A stretch of DNA of 64,000 nt from Phragmites australis (taxonomy: Eukaryota; Streptophyta; Magnoliopsida; Poales; Poaceae): positions 32,428,001 through 32,492,000 of the forward strand of contig NC_084921.1 of assembly GCF_958298935.1 (NCBI RefSeq). Reading direction: 5' to 3'. The notes beneath the pieces are model-generated. The model saw nothing but the letters and a program-made list of their open reading frames with translations. It did no database searches and was not told the origin of the DNA. Position numbers and translations under genes: made by a program. Shown piece after piece: positions 23,501 to 33,604 of the stretch. Position 1 is the stretch's first letter. Each line of letters begins with the position of its first letter.

Positions 23501-25461
23501 ATGTGATGATATTTTAAATGAAATTTCCAGCCATGGGATGAAAGACTACGGATCGCTGATGAGCATGGGACACTCGTATATATTCAAAATCTTGATATTC
23601 AGTTTGGAGCTGCTGACATAGAGGTAGTATTTCATCTATTTTGGTCTATTATACTCTTGGCCTACTATTTTGTTTTTAGTTTCTTGAATAACTTCTATTG
23701 TCTGATCTGCTACAGTACCATGCAATTTTAATTCTGCCCACTTAACTTCTCCACTATCTCATACAGTTTCTCTCTTTTTAACACTACATTTCATTCTTTT
23801 TAATCTCAACTATCTTATTATGTTTTGTTTTAGACTTCATCAGTACCATCTTGTAAGTTTTATTTATCCTTGATCGATTAACCGATCAACATTTTGCATG
23901 AATATTTTTGATGATCATAATGTTTTGTTTTAGATTTCATGATTACCATTTTGCAGGTTACATTTATCCTCCATTGACTAACCCATCAGCGTTTTGCATG
24001 AATATTTTTCATGATAATCATGTTTGCAGGAGCTCATTCGTGAGGCGTTACAGCTAAGTTGCATTGCAAAGCCCATTAACCACCCCACTTATGATGATCC
24101 AAACAATGGTGAGATTTGTTCCTTAATTAAATATTCTCTGTAAACAGACAACTTCTTACAGTAAATCACAGATCGATATTTTTTGTATTGTTTGACGTGA
24201 TTTAAATACAACTGGCTTTCTTATTTGTAGGAAAAGCATATGCTATATTCAAAACTAAAAATGCTGCTGATGCCGCTATTTCAAAAATCAATTCAGGTTT
24301 GGTTGTGGATGGAAGGTGTGTATGTATACTTAATGTAGTCTGCTATCTATATGTTCAGTGCCAGCATGTATTATTCTGCAATGAATTTTGCATCAAGTGA
24401 GCTCTTATGATATGTTTCAAATGTTGAAATCTCATGACAAACCAACTACCAAAATTTATGAATTAGAACAAGAGTCTTTTTATGGGATTCTGTGACTCTG
24501 CAATCAATTTCCTAACACACAGGCAACATTTTCCTTGAGGCCCTTGTCTGTTGTATCCATTAGAAGAAATGTCTACCATCTATGCTTGTGGATAGGGACT
24601 CTCATAGTTCATTTATTTCTTTGTAACCAAATATGTCAGCAAGCCAAAGTCATAAGTTTTTTTTGTAAATTAGTCCACTGTACATAATTGATTCTGCTCA
24701 AATAAGTCAAATTCCAATCTGCCAAGAATTTACAAGGGAGAAAAGCCAAGAGAGTCCAATTAGACTCCAGCAGCTTGGTAACAATACAAGAGAAGAATAA
24801 GTGCTCCCAGTCCTCTAGATCGCCGTATCCCAGAGCATATAGCACAAGTTTCAGTGTGAAAATTTAAATTCTTTGTCAAATTCTTTTTCATCATCATAAT
24901 CTTGCATTTAGCTGAGTGACAATACGATAATAAAGTTTGTCTAGCTTGATTGTTTTGGTGAGCTGCTGATAGTTCTTGCTTATTGTTTTACTTGCAGACC
25001 TCTTTACTGCAGCAAAGGGTTACTCAAGGTTCCAAAACATTCAGGAACTCTTGTCGGGCACTTGTCCACACATCATATTAAAATTGGTCAAAAGCAGCGA
25101 GAAGAGCAGGTGCTTATGCTGCTTTATTATTAAGCTCGTCACTGTTTTCCTTGTACTTGATATTTTACGCGACTGTTCTTTCTGCAGAAGAAGGCTGTAT
25201 CGACCTCACATTGTTCTCAGCCCAACACAATCGAGTATGACCTGGCGCTGGACTGGATGCTTGTTCAAGAAAAGCAAGAGAGAAAATTCAGAATACTCCA
25301 CAAGGTAGATACAATTCTGCTGAAGATTTGTACGCATGTCATTGTCATGTACCATACATTCAGACCTTAATTTTTCATGTTCAATTGGCTTGCAGCGGCA
25401 TAAAGATGACAGGAAGGGGTTTGCAAGTATGGGCAGTAAGAATGAAAAGACAGAGAAGTAG
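20507..25461 (+). CDS. ASI1: BAH-RRM protein, ANTI-SILENCING 1 type
   Basis: In Arabidopsis, ASI1 binds RNA and chromatin and promotes full-length transcription and distal polyadenylation of genes whose introns hold heterochromatic transposons, and counters silencing. Coding exons: 20507-20839, 21596-21764, 21863-22326, 23329-23352, 23531-23623, 24030-24108, 24231-24315, 24998-25109, 25188-25304, 25396-25461; 513 residues, every junction in frame. A BAH domain (about 10-165) starts after FSWGKLRAKGG and contains FYESFTFDNVEYSLYDCVY. Exon 3 encodes an unstructured linker with 17-residue repeats. Exons 4-8 encode DRSKWFKI, PWDERL, then an RRM (about 340-430) with GTLVYIQNLDIQF. The C-terminal part contains STSHCSQPNTIEYDLALDWM, as in the family. 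The first in-frame ATG, just before DGSSEKIQFSWG, aligns with the family start. Orthology is inferred from domain order and motifs. Confidence 0.88.
20872..20892. repeat. 21-base C homopolymer in ASI1-type intron
   Basis: An uninterrupted run of C followed by A7, 32 bases after the exon 1 donor. Long mononucleotide runs are unstable and error-prone in assembly. Confidence 0.9.
22469..22780. mobile_element. MITE in ASI1-type intron 3
   Basis: Left end GGGTATGTTTGGATC and right end, read inward, GGGTGCGTTTGGATC: 13 of 15 bases match. The ends are typical of grass MITEs with a GTTTGGAT terminus. The open frames on both strands inside it come from this element. The target duplication is unclear (ATAG occurs at both outer flanks). 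Confidence 0.65.
24636..24850 (-). pseudogene. LINE remnant (zf-RVT region), antisense in ASI1-type intron 7
   Basis: On the minus strand a 69-codon frame contains LEDWEHLFFSC, the hallmark of the zinc-finger region after plant LINE reverse transcriptases. Only this piece remains, so it is a relic. Confidence 0.6.
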
Positions 25462-26513
25462 CAGGCTGTTTTTTTGTGCCATATCAGAGCTTGGTGCGTC
25501 ATTCCAAGAAGCACCATATATCTGCAAGTGTTTTCAATGTGAAAGAGGTTGTGCACAGAGGTTTATGTTTTGGTTCCGGTCAATGGTTTTTTTGGGGGGG
25601 GGGGGGGGTGGGGGGTTAACTGCACCGCAACATTACTGCTGATGCTTGGGCACTTGGGCGGAGTATCAGGACATAGCTTAGAAATCAGAGTAGACTTGGT
25701 AGCGTTAGGTTGTTTTGCGCTAATATGCTTACCAGTTACATGTATGTGAGCGTATTAAGATGCACCTTGGTTAGCTATATTCATTGTCTTGTTTATAGGC
25801 TTCAGCGCCGCTCTATGAACCCTGTGTTCCATAACCATTCCACCAGATTCGGCGATGATAGTTTTTATGTCATGGAGTAAGTTTGTCTGTTTATTGTATA
25901 TGCATTATCATCGTAAGCCAAATCTCCAGCTACCTAAACATCCATGGTACACTGGACTATGGTCTGTAGCTCTTTTCTCATCTCTCATGGTACGGTATCT
26001 CCTTTGTAGCGCTGAAGTTTTTTAATATATTTGGTATAGCAAATACAGTTGCTTAGATCATCTCTAACCATATTTCTTTTATTTTGTTTTTTTATTTCTC
26101 TTTTCGTTCTCGTTCCCTTTATTTTCTCTCATCTCCAACAGTTTCTCTTCAAAGTAATATGTGAAGGGAAAGAAGAGAGAATCTCGTTCGGAAGAGAATG
26201 ATCTTAGGAATTCTTATTTCATTTGGCCTCCAAATCAAAAAAAAAAAAATGAACTACCAATTAAATAGGCAACACACTTTTAGTTAGTTGGAGCGGATTT
26301 TGGATTAACAAAAAAAAATTAAAACTTACAATACTAATTGCAATAGATGACATTAGCATAGAACAGGACTGATAGAGTTGTAGGTTGACATAGTTTCATC
26401 CTTAATTGCGATACTGTTAGTGCACAATATACCAGACATGTAGAGGATTAATCTGCACTATGTTCAGCACACCAACCAATGCCACAGCCTCTATGATGAG
26501 GCCTTTGGTGCTC
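25462..26513 (+). other. ASI1-type 3' UTR and intergenic sequence
   Basis: Follows the TAG at 25459-25461. It has a G15 run (25594-25608) followed by T and G6. At 25799-25878 a stretch is bounded by an acceptor-like TTTATAG and a donor-like GTAAGT, possibly an alternative terminal or UTR exon. At about 26050-26300, CATCTCCAAC-type strings on both strands suggest a decayed MITE. No further gene. Confidence 0.45.
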
Positions 26514-26518
26514 GTTTG

Positions 26519-26735
26519 TGTTATGAATCAAAATGACCAATGTGACTAATCGTTAGGTAGTCTCGTAGTTATCTATGCCCGTTAAGCAATAGACATCTGT
26601 CTGGGAGAGATGCTTCCCGAACAAACACGAAGACAACTGTTCACTGTATATAAATATCTATATCTATCTATGAGAAAACCAACTGTTGGAATCCACTCTT
26701 GTATTTCTTTCTTTACATTCAATATAGTTCAAACA
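26519..26735 (+). repeat. 5' LTR of Copia element A
   Basis: 217 bp from TGTTATGAATCAAAATGACC to TATAGTTCAAACA. It contains a TATATAAATATC string near 26648 that matches the 3' LTR and is a likely promoter. Just inside, CGTTATCAACACGC is the likely primer-binding region; it does not look like the usual TATCAGAGC type. Confidence 0.88.
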
Positions 26736-26757
26736 CGTTATCAACACGCTTTGCACT

Positions 26758-27110
26758 GAGTGATCGCAAAGAAGAAGAACATGAGGCATGAAGGCCTTCA
26801 TCGATCTCAGGTGAGCGCCATGGTGAATTTGAACATACCTCCCATGGCTCTAGTGACTGCCCTCCTTTGTGTTTGCGCCAAGAATGTTGTCGTCGCTCGA
26901 ACCACTACTTCACTCGTCACCGTGGTCTTCACTTCGCCCAAGGCTACGGTCATTGTGGCAGCCGCTTCCTCCATGGTCATGGTCGCCATTCCCTCTATGG
27001 TCGTGGTCGTCGTGGTCCTTGCCCGCTTCATCATCCTCGGATCGACGCACATGGCAATGGCCCCAAGACCATGATAGAGTGTCAAAAACGCTCGGACTAG
27101 GTTCAATGGG
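26758..27110 (+). pseudogene. gag-like remnant of Copia element A
   Basis: One frame is rich in His, Gly and Arg (HGHGRHSLYGRGRRG), like the basic tail of a Copia gag; other frames give low-complexity Val or Ser runs. No intact zinc knuckle. Probably joined by deletion to the reverse transcriptase part. Confidence 0.4.
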
Positions 27111-27119
27111 AGGATGCAA

Positions 27120-28665
27120 TCCAAATAGAGATAGCCTCGCTCACCAAAAGAGAGGCATTTACATCAATAATACCAACACCTCCAAATGTCTTTCCTGTGG
27201 GATACAAATGTGTTTTCATCTGAAAATGGAATGAGAACAATGAGGTGTGAGATACAAAGCAAGGCTAGTAGTACAAGAGTTCACACAGAGACCTAACATT
27301 GATGTCAATGAAGCCTATTCTCCAATCATGAGTGGAATCACTCTTATCTCATTAGCAGTTCAAAATCATCTTTGTATACAGTTGATGGATATAGTGACTA
27401 CAAATTTATATTGGTCACTTGATTCAGACATATACATGAAGGTTCCTGATAGAATCCAAATTCCGAATTGAAACGCAAACCGCAACATATATTGTACGAA
27501 ACTTAAAAAGTCACTATATGACTTAACGTAGTCGAGAAGAATGTGGTACAACCGACTCAGTGAATTCCTTCTGCAGAAGGGTTACTCCAACAATGATGAT
27601 TGCCCATGTGTGTTCATCAAGAAATTCTTAATAGGATTTTGTATGATCTTAGTGCATGTTGATGAATTAAATATCATTGGTAGCACACAAGATATAAATA
27701 AAGTACACGATCATCTAAAGATGGAATTTGAGATGAAGGATTTGGGTAAAACCAAATTTTGTTTGTGTTTCCAACTCGAGTACATTTTCTCAGGAATTCT
27801 AGTACACCAAGCTGCTTATATCCAGAAAATATTAGAGAAATTCAATATGGACAAATCATATCCATCTAACACACCTATGGTTGTTTGATCTCTAGATATA
27901 GAGAAAGCTCCATTTAGACCATATGATGATGGATAAGAGATACTGGAACCTGAGGTTCCATATCTCAGTGCCATTGAAGTGCTCATGTATCTTGCAAATT
28001 GCACCAGATCTGATATCGCATTTGCAGTGAACTTACTAGCTTGACATAACGCTGCTCCAACTAAACGCCATTGGGCGAGAGTCAAGAATATCCGCAGATA
28101 TCTTCAAGACACCAAAGATCTTGACTAATTCTTTCAATTTTTAAGAAATCAGGATCCAAATATGATTCGATAACTTATCAGATCCTCACAATGCCAGATC
28201 ACAAACAGGCTTCATGTTCCTACATGGTGGAACAATCATATCATGAATATCTTCAAAACAGACTCTAGTAGCTGCCTCCACCAATCATTCTAAAATAATT
28301 GTATTATATGAAGCATCATGTGAATGCATGTGGCTTCGCAAAATAATCAACCACATACAACAGTCATGTGATATTGGTTCCATTGAATTGCCCACCATTA
28401 TCTATGAAGATAATGTTGCTTGTGTTGCTCAGATCCAAACATGTTACACAAAGAGCAATGTCACTAAACATATTACCCCTAAATTATTTTATCCTCATGA
28501 GTTACAACAAAGTAGGGCGATAAACATTTTACAAACTGAATCTTGTGATAACCTCGCAGATTTATTCAGAAAGTCGTTACCAACTTCTACATTCCAAAAA
28601 TACATTCATAGATTTGGTATGGTACAACTTCGAGATTTGCAACATTCAGGGGGAGTCTCATCGTG
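27120..28665 (+). pseudogene. Copia element A reverse transcriptase and RNase H, broken
   Basis: Recognisable Copia reverse transcriptase from YKARLVVQ (about 27250) through LQKGYSNNDDCPCVF, and RNase H with YEDNVACVAQ (about 28400) and NLADLFRKSLP near the end. Several stops and frame changes interrupt it. At the catalytic site the usual Tyr-Val-Asp-Asp reads His-Val-Asp-Glu (LVHVDELNI, about 27650), so the enzyme would be dead even if translated. Integrase and protease are absent. Confidence 0.85.
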
Positions 28666-28715
28666 AATTTTAACATGTTCATACATCATATTGTACTCTT
28701 TTAAACTGTTCATAC

Positions 28716-30234
28716 TGAATGTACGAGATGCCACCTAGAGGGGGGGGGGGTTGAATAGGCATTCCTACAAAATAGAAAACATCATAGCGGATTAATAGAA
28801 TCCAGATATTCCGGGTTCAATCCGGAACTTTCGGGTTCCGGAAGTTTCGAGTTCAACCCGGATATTCCAGCTGGAACACGAAATTCAAAAATAAGAACAC
28901 CTAAGCAAGTCTAGATGATTCTAAGTGTTACCACATGTTCCAAATGATGTGTAGAGGTTTTTTTAACGGAACACTTGCAACCACAAACTCACAAATACAT
29001 AGATCAGGCTAATCGCCCAAAAGTCAACTAGAACAAGAATGAACACATGAATGCAAAGGAGACATGAATTTGTTTGCTGAAGTTCGAATCCAAAGATCCT
29101 ACGTCTACGTTGAGGTGCTCACAAAGAGCCGGGTCTCTTTCAACCTTTATCCTCACCAAGCGACCACGAAATCGAGCTTGGGCTTACTCGATTGTCCTCT
29201 TCCCTTGCGGAGGCGAGGATGATCTTCACAAACGTCATGTGGCACTCCACAATCTTGAGTGCTCACCTGGCGACACCTAGCCATCTAGGAGGATGAACCT
29301 CAAGAGTAACAAATGCGGTTCGATCGGCTTGACGATTAACTCAAGTGCTCAAAGATTTGAATGTGGCTCACTAGCACTCAATCTCTTGCTCTCATACCCA
29401 ACTCTCAAATCCTTGCAAGAATTGATGCCCTAAAGTAGTGGGGAGAGCTATTGAATGGATGTAAAGGCTTTTATCTCGTGGTTATTCAGTAACAAAAGAA
29501 GGGAGGGGTGAAAGGGTATTTAAACCCTTCCCCCCAAAACTAGTCGTTGTGCAGCTTTTTGTACTAACATAGAACTTCTGGGTTCAACCCAGAACTTTCG
29601 GGTTGGCGTGAGACTTAGCACCAGAGGACCCCCGCTCAGAAGCTAACCTAGAGGGTCCGAACACAACACAGAATCCAGAAGTTCCGAACCAACCCGGAAC
29701 TTCTGGGTCCAGACTAGAAAGGAACCCGAGGACCCTCGGCTGAAATCCAATCTGGAGGTTCTGGCAACCCGGAACTTTCAGGTCAACCCGGAACTTTCGG
29801 GTTGGCTTAAAACACCAAACCGAGCATCCATGCCCAAAACTCCACTCGGAGCTTCCGGTTACCCAGAACATCCGAGTTGCACCGGGAACTTTCGGGTACA
29901 TAGAGCAACTTTGAAAAACCGATGTTCGTGGGGTGATTTGTGTCTCTCATCTTTAGGTTAAAAAGGTTACTTTGAGCACTGAGACACCTTCAAGACTATT
30001 TATATGCATCCCTCTTGATAGTACAACGTACATATACTCAAATTCAAAAATAAAATCAATTTAAATCTAATGAGTAATCACGTGCCGCTTTTATTTTATT
30101 TTGAGGGACACAAACACCTTTTAGCATCTTCAATGAGACTAATACCTGCTCATAACCTCATTAAACTTATTAGTCCCTTAATCATTTGTCATCAATTATC
30201 CAAAACCTACTTATGGGGCCTAGATGTACTTTCA
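28716..30234 (-). repeat. 3' LTR of element B (left on the plus strand)
   Basis: 1,519 bp, TG...CA on the plus strand. It carries a short G run (about 28741) and many copies of a CCGGAA/TTCCGG motif. It differs moderately from the other LTR. Confidence 0.9.
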
Positions 30235-30247
30235 ATCTCCCCTTTTT
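30235..30247 (-). other. Polypurine tract of element B
   Basis: Directly inside the 3' LTR, reading AAAAAGGGGAGAT on the minus strand. A second purine-rich tract (about 30402-30412) lies further inside; several such tracts in a row are known from Sireviruses. Confidence 0.75.
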
Positions 30248-31038
30248 GGTGATTGATAACAATAAGATTAAAGCCACAAAAGATAATTGAATTAAAGATT
30301 TTGAATTCTAAGTTATATTGTGAGCTCCTCCTAAATGTGTGTATTGATTAAAATTTGATTTAGACATCAAATGCACATATTTAAAAGAATTTTGTGAGAG
30401 CTCCCCCTCTATCTTAGTATTCATGAGGTGCAAAGAGTGTGAGTGAACATATGAAATCGTGATGCGTATAATATGGTATATCACTCAATAAAAGATAAAA
30501 CTACATTACACCAGTACATCACATACTTAACATCACCTAAGTCTCACACTTAACATAAATAAGTTCTTACAAATTTAAAGTTCAACAACTAGCACACCAC
30601 ATAGTTCATCACACCATTACATTAAATATCCTTACATGTTCAAAATCAGAAATGATAAAGATTTGAACTGATAAAGGAGAGGAGATTTGACTGCACTAAC
30701 CCGAAAGTTCCGGGTCAACCCAGAAGTTCCTGTTTAGACAGAAGAACAGAAAAGACACATTATGTCGTCATTTGGCATCAAATCATCAAAAAGGAAAGAG
30801 AAAGGTACGATCAGAGAAATCACTCGCCATCCTCTTCATAGTCCTCATCTTCATCTCCATTGTCGCTATCATCATCATCATGTGAGCTCTCCTCGGTACC
30901 ACTTAAGTCCTCTTCTTCTTCCTCGGTCTCTTCCTCATCATCATGAACTTTGGCATGAGATGTTCCGGTGCTGACAACGGTGGCTTGAGCTTGATCATAC
31001 CAAGCCCAAGAGTTCTAAAAAACCTCAGGCTCACTCAC
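30248..31038 (-). other. Non-coding post-pol region of element B next to its 3' LTR
   Basis: AT-rich, no recognisable coding sequence. It includes one CCGGAA-type motif pair at about 30703-30735 and, from 30820, simple TCATC/TCTTC runs that would encode acidic residues on the minus strand. Confidence 0.5.
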
Positions 31039-32801
31039 TTATTCCTCGGAAGCTATGGGAAAGCAAGGAGGCTCAATCTTCAAATGAGCATGAATCTCTT
31101 TTTGCCTTGTCTCAAGTTTCCTCAACCACAAATTTGTCTTATCGTTGTGCTCTTTGATCTTCACGGCATTATAAGTGCACACTTTGAAAATTGCCTTGAG
31201 AGCATTCTTGATAAAAGAGGATGAATCACGAGAGAAAGATCCACGCCTTGTCGCTGCTCTAGGTGCTACCATAGGAGGAGAAGGTGGCAAAGATAGGATT
31301 GATTTGGAGCTCACCGACCTAATCCTCAAAGGCTCATGCTTTACTTCCTAGAAGAAATTTTTCTTGGTCACTTTCTCAATCATAAACATGATCTAAGGAG
31401 CGTAGACAGAACTTTTGCTTAGGGTGTGAGATGTAGTTTGAATTTCTTTCCAAATAAAATCAACTACACTAAAAGGACCACCCTCATTAGACATTCTAGC
31501 AAACAAGTTCCTTGTGTTTCCTTGAACATTAGTGGCATCATCACTTTTAGAGGCAAGAGTGACGCGGAACAAAGAATTAAGATACTTGTAAAATGGCCTT
31601 ATGCCCTTAGTTGTTCCATACGTTACTTCACCACGATCATCATACATGAATTCCATTTCATCGGTGGAAAGTTGTTGCTCCACATGAATCTTGGTTTTGC
31701 TAGTGTCACGAACATCGAATCCAAACAAGCGACCAAAATTATTATACTTGATCTTGTACCTTTCTCCTTCAATCATCTAATGCATCGTTTGGTTCTCTTC
31801 ATGATCATAGTGGAGTGTGGCATAGAATTGCGCTATCACTTCATCACTCTAGTCATACTTCAAACCTATGATATTCTGCACTCTTTTATGCTCACAAGCG
31901 GATATGACTTCATTAAAGATTGGATAATCCTTATTATCCATAAAGTCCCAATCAATCCATTGAATGTGAGTGACTGACTTCTTCTTCTTAAGGACCACAG
32001 TTTCATAAAAATCGTCTGGAAAGTCATTCCAAAACCGATGATCCGCCAAATTCTTCTCATACTCAAAAGGATCTTCATATCTTTCCTTCTTGCACTTGCC
32101 AGACTTGTTCATATAGTCTACCACCTTTTTGCTCAACTGACTTGAATGCACAGATGTACAGTAGGGTCTGTAAAGCTTTAACGGCGCCAAAAAAGTCATT
32201 TCTCTTGTTGTTCCACATCCTCTTCTATGTCACCATCTTGTGCCCTTGAGCCAAATGCAACTGTCTTTCCTTTGCCTCTCCCTGTTGCTCCCCTTCCTCC
32301 TCTAGGTGGCAAAGCAGCACCACGAGGCACATTGACGGTTTGAACCATCTCATCAATGCAGATGCTACTTGAATGTGAAGCCTGCACCTTTCTTGCGACC
32401 TTGCGGATACGACCATGGCTACCACCACTGCCACTCCCGCTACCACTACCCTCTGAAGCAGGCGTCTGCGATGGTACGTTGCTTTGTGCTTGAGGATCAA
32501 AACGAGCCTTTATCCTCCTTCGATAATCTTGACCAAAATCCTTCTCATGAACCATTTGAACTGTCCTAAGATAGACATTGATGATATGTTTGAGAAAGGG
32601 AAAAGATTGAACACGAATTGGAATTGAACAACAAGATTTAGATGAACTGGAGCTGGACAACCTAGAACTTCTGGGTTCAACCTGTAACTTCCTGGTTGGC
32701 TGATTTCGGGCAAGAATTCTAGGGCATGAGAGATTCATCCAATGCATTTGCAAACCGTTGTGAGATATGATTTTATGATAGATATGGAGCATTTTGACCA
32801 A
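31039..32801 (-). pseudogene. Post-pol open frames of element B (env-like position)
   Basis: Three minus-strand frames in sequence: 32801-32196 (Ser/Gly-rich, basic GGRGATGRGKGK), 32199-31849 (containing ADHRFWNDFPDDFYET and HIQWIDWDFMDNKDYPIF) and 31776-31393, with a further piece to 31039. They are separated by stops or frame changes and probably were one protein. Frames like this follow pol in many grass Sireviruses and are often called env-like because of position. I see no signal peptide or membrane anchor that would make it a true envelope. Confidence 0.6.
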
Positions 32802-33604
32802 AGGGAATTGACTCTAGAGCATGGTATTGAGAGATCGGGAAAATCGGACTTTAGGTATACCTTCAGCAACAACCAATGAACCCGGAGTTGATTCAGAGGA
32901 TTGGCCAGAGTATCCGACCTAGGGAGGGATACCTTGGACGAAGATCTTAAGATTTTGATGGTGAAACCTTGAAATCGCCTGAGGTGGCTTCTCCAAGGTA
33001 AGAGGATGAGAGAGGATGAAAAGATTGGAATGAAGGGGTAACTCCTTGGGTAGGGGTATAAGACTTCTCAACTCAGAACTTTTGGGTTAAGGCAGAGTTT
33101 GAGACAGAGAAGGGTCACCTGAAGAGGAACTCGGAACCTCCGGGTTAGCTGACAGAATCTAGAACATCCTAGTGAACCCGGAACTTCGAAGTTCTGTCAA
33201 TTTGATAGAGAAAAATAGGAGGTCGAGGACTTCCAGAATCCGGAACTTCCAGGCTGAGTCCGGAACTTCCGGGTTCTCAAGGATGACAAAACTGAGATTG
33301 AAGATGAGATTCGATTTGGATCTTTGAGAGATTGGAAAGTTGGACATATAAGAAATTTTACCACTTGTGATCAGCCAACAAATAGCAGTGCATAACAATG
33401 ATCACAAGTAGCAACATATGATCATAAGATCAAAGAATTAAATCTTTTGAAAATAGCACTAAAAAGAGATTTTTGCAAACTTATAGCTATCAAAACTATA
33501 AGACTAGAACAATCAATTATATGCAACATATCAAGTCACGTTACGAGAATCTAGGATATTTAGCTCACTTTTCAACTCGCAAAACCTTTACTCGTCTAGT
33601 GGCT
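32802..33604 (-). other. Spacer between pol and the post-pol frames of element B
   Basis: No coding sequence recognised. It contains several palindromic CCGGAACTTCCGGG-type motifs between about 33060 and 33280. Confidence 0.5.

Noticed and set aside
26760..27074. 104-codon Val-rich frame
   Set aside because: Alternative phase of the gag-like remnant in element A; low-complexity.
31039..32801. True envelope gene in element B
   Set aside because: No signal peptide, glycosylation pattern or membrane anchor seen; name based only on position.
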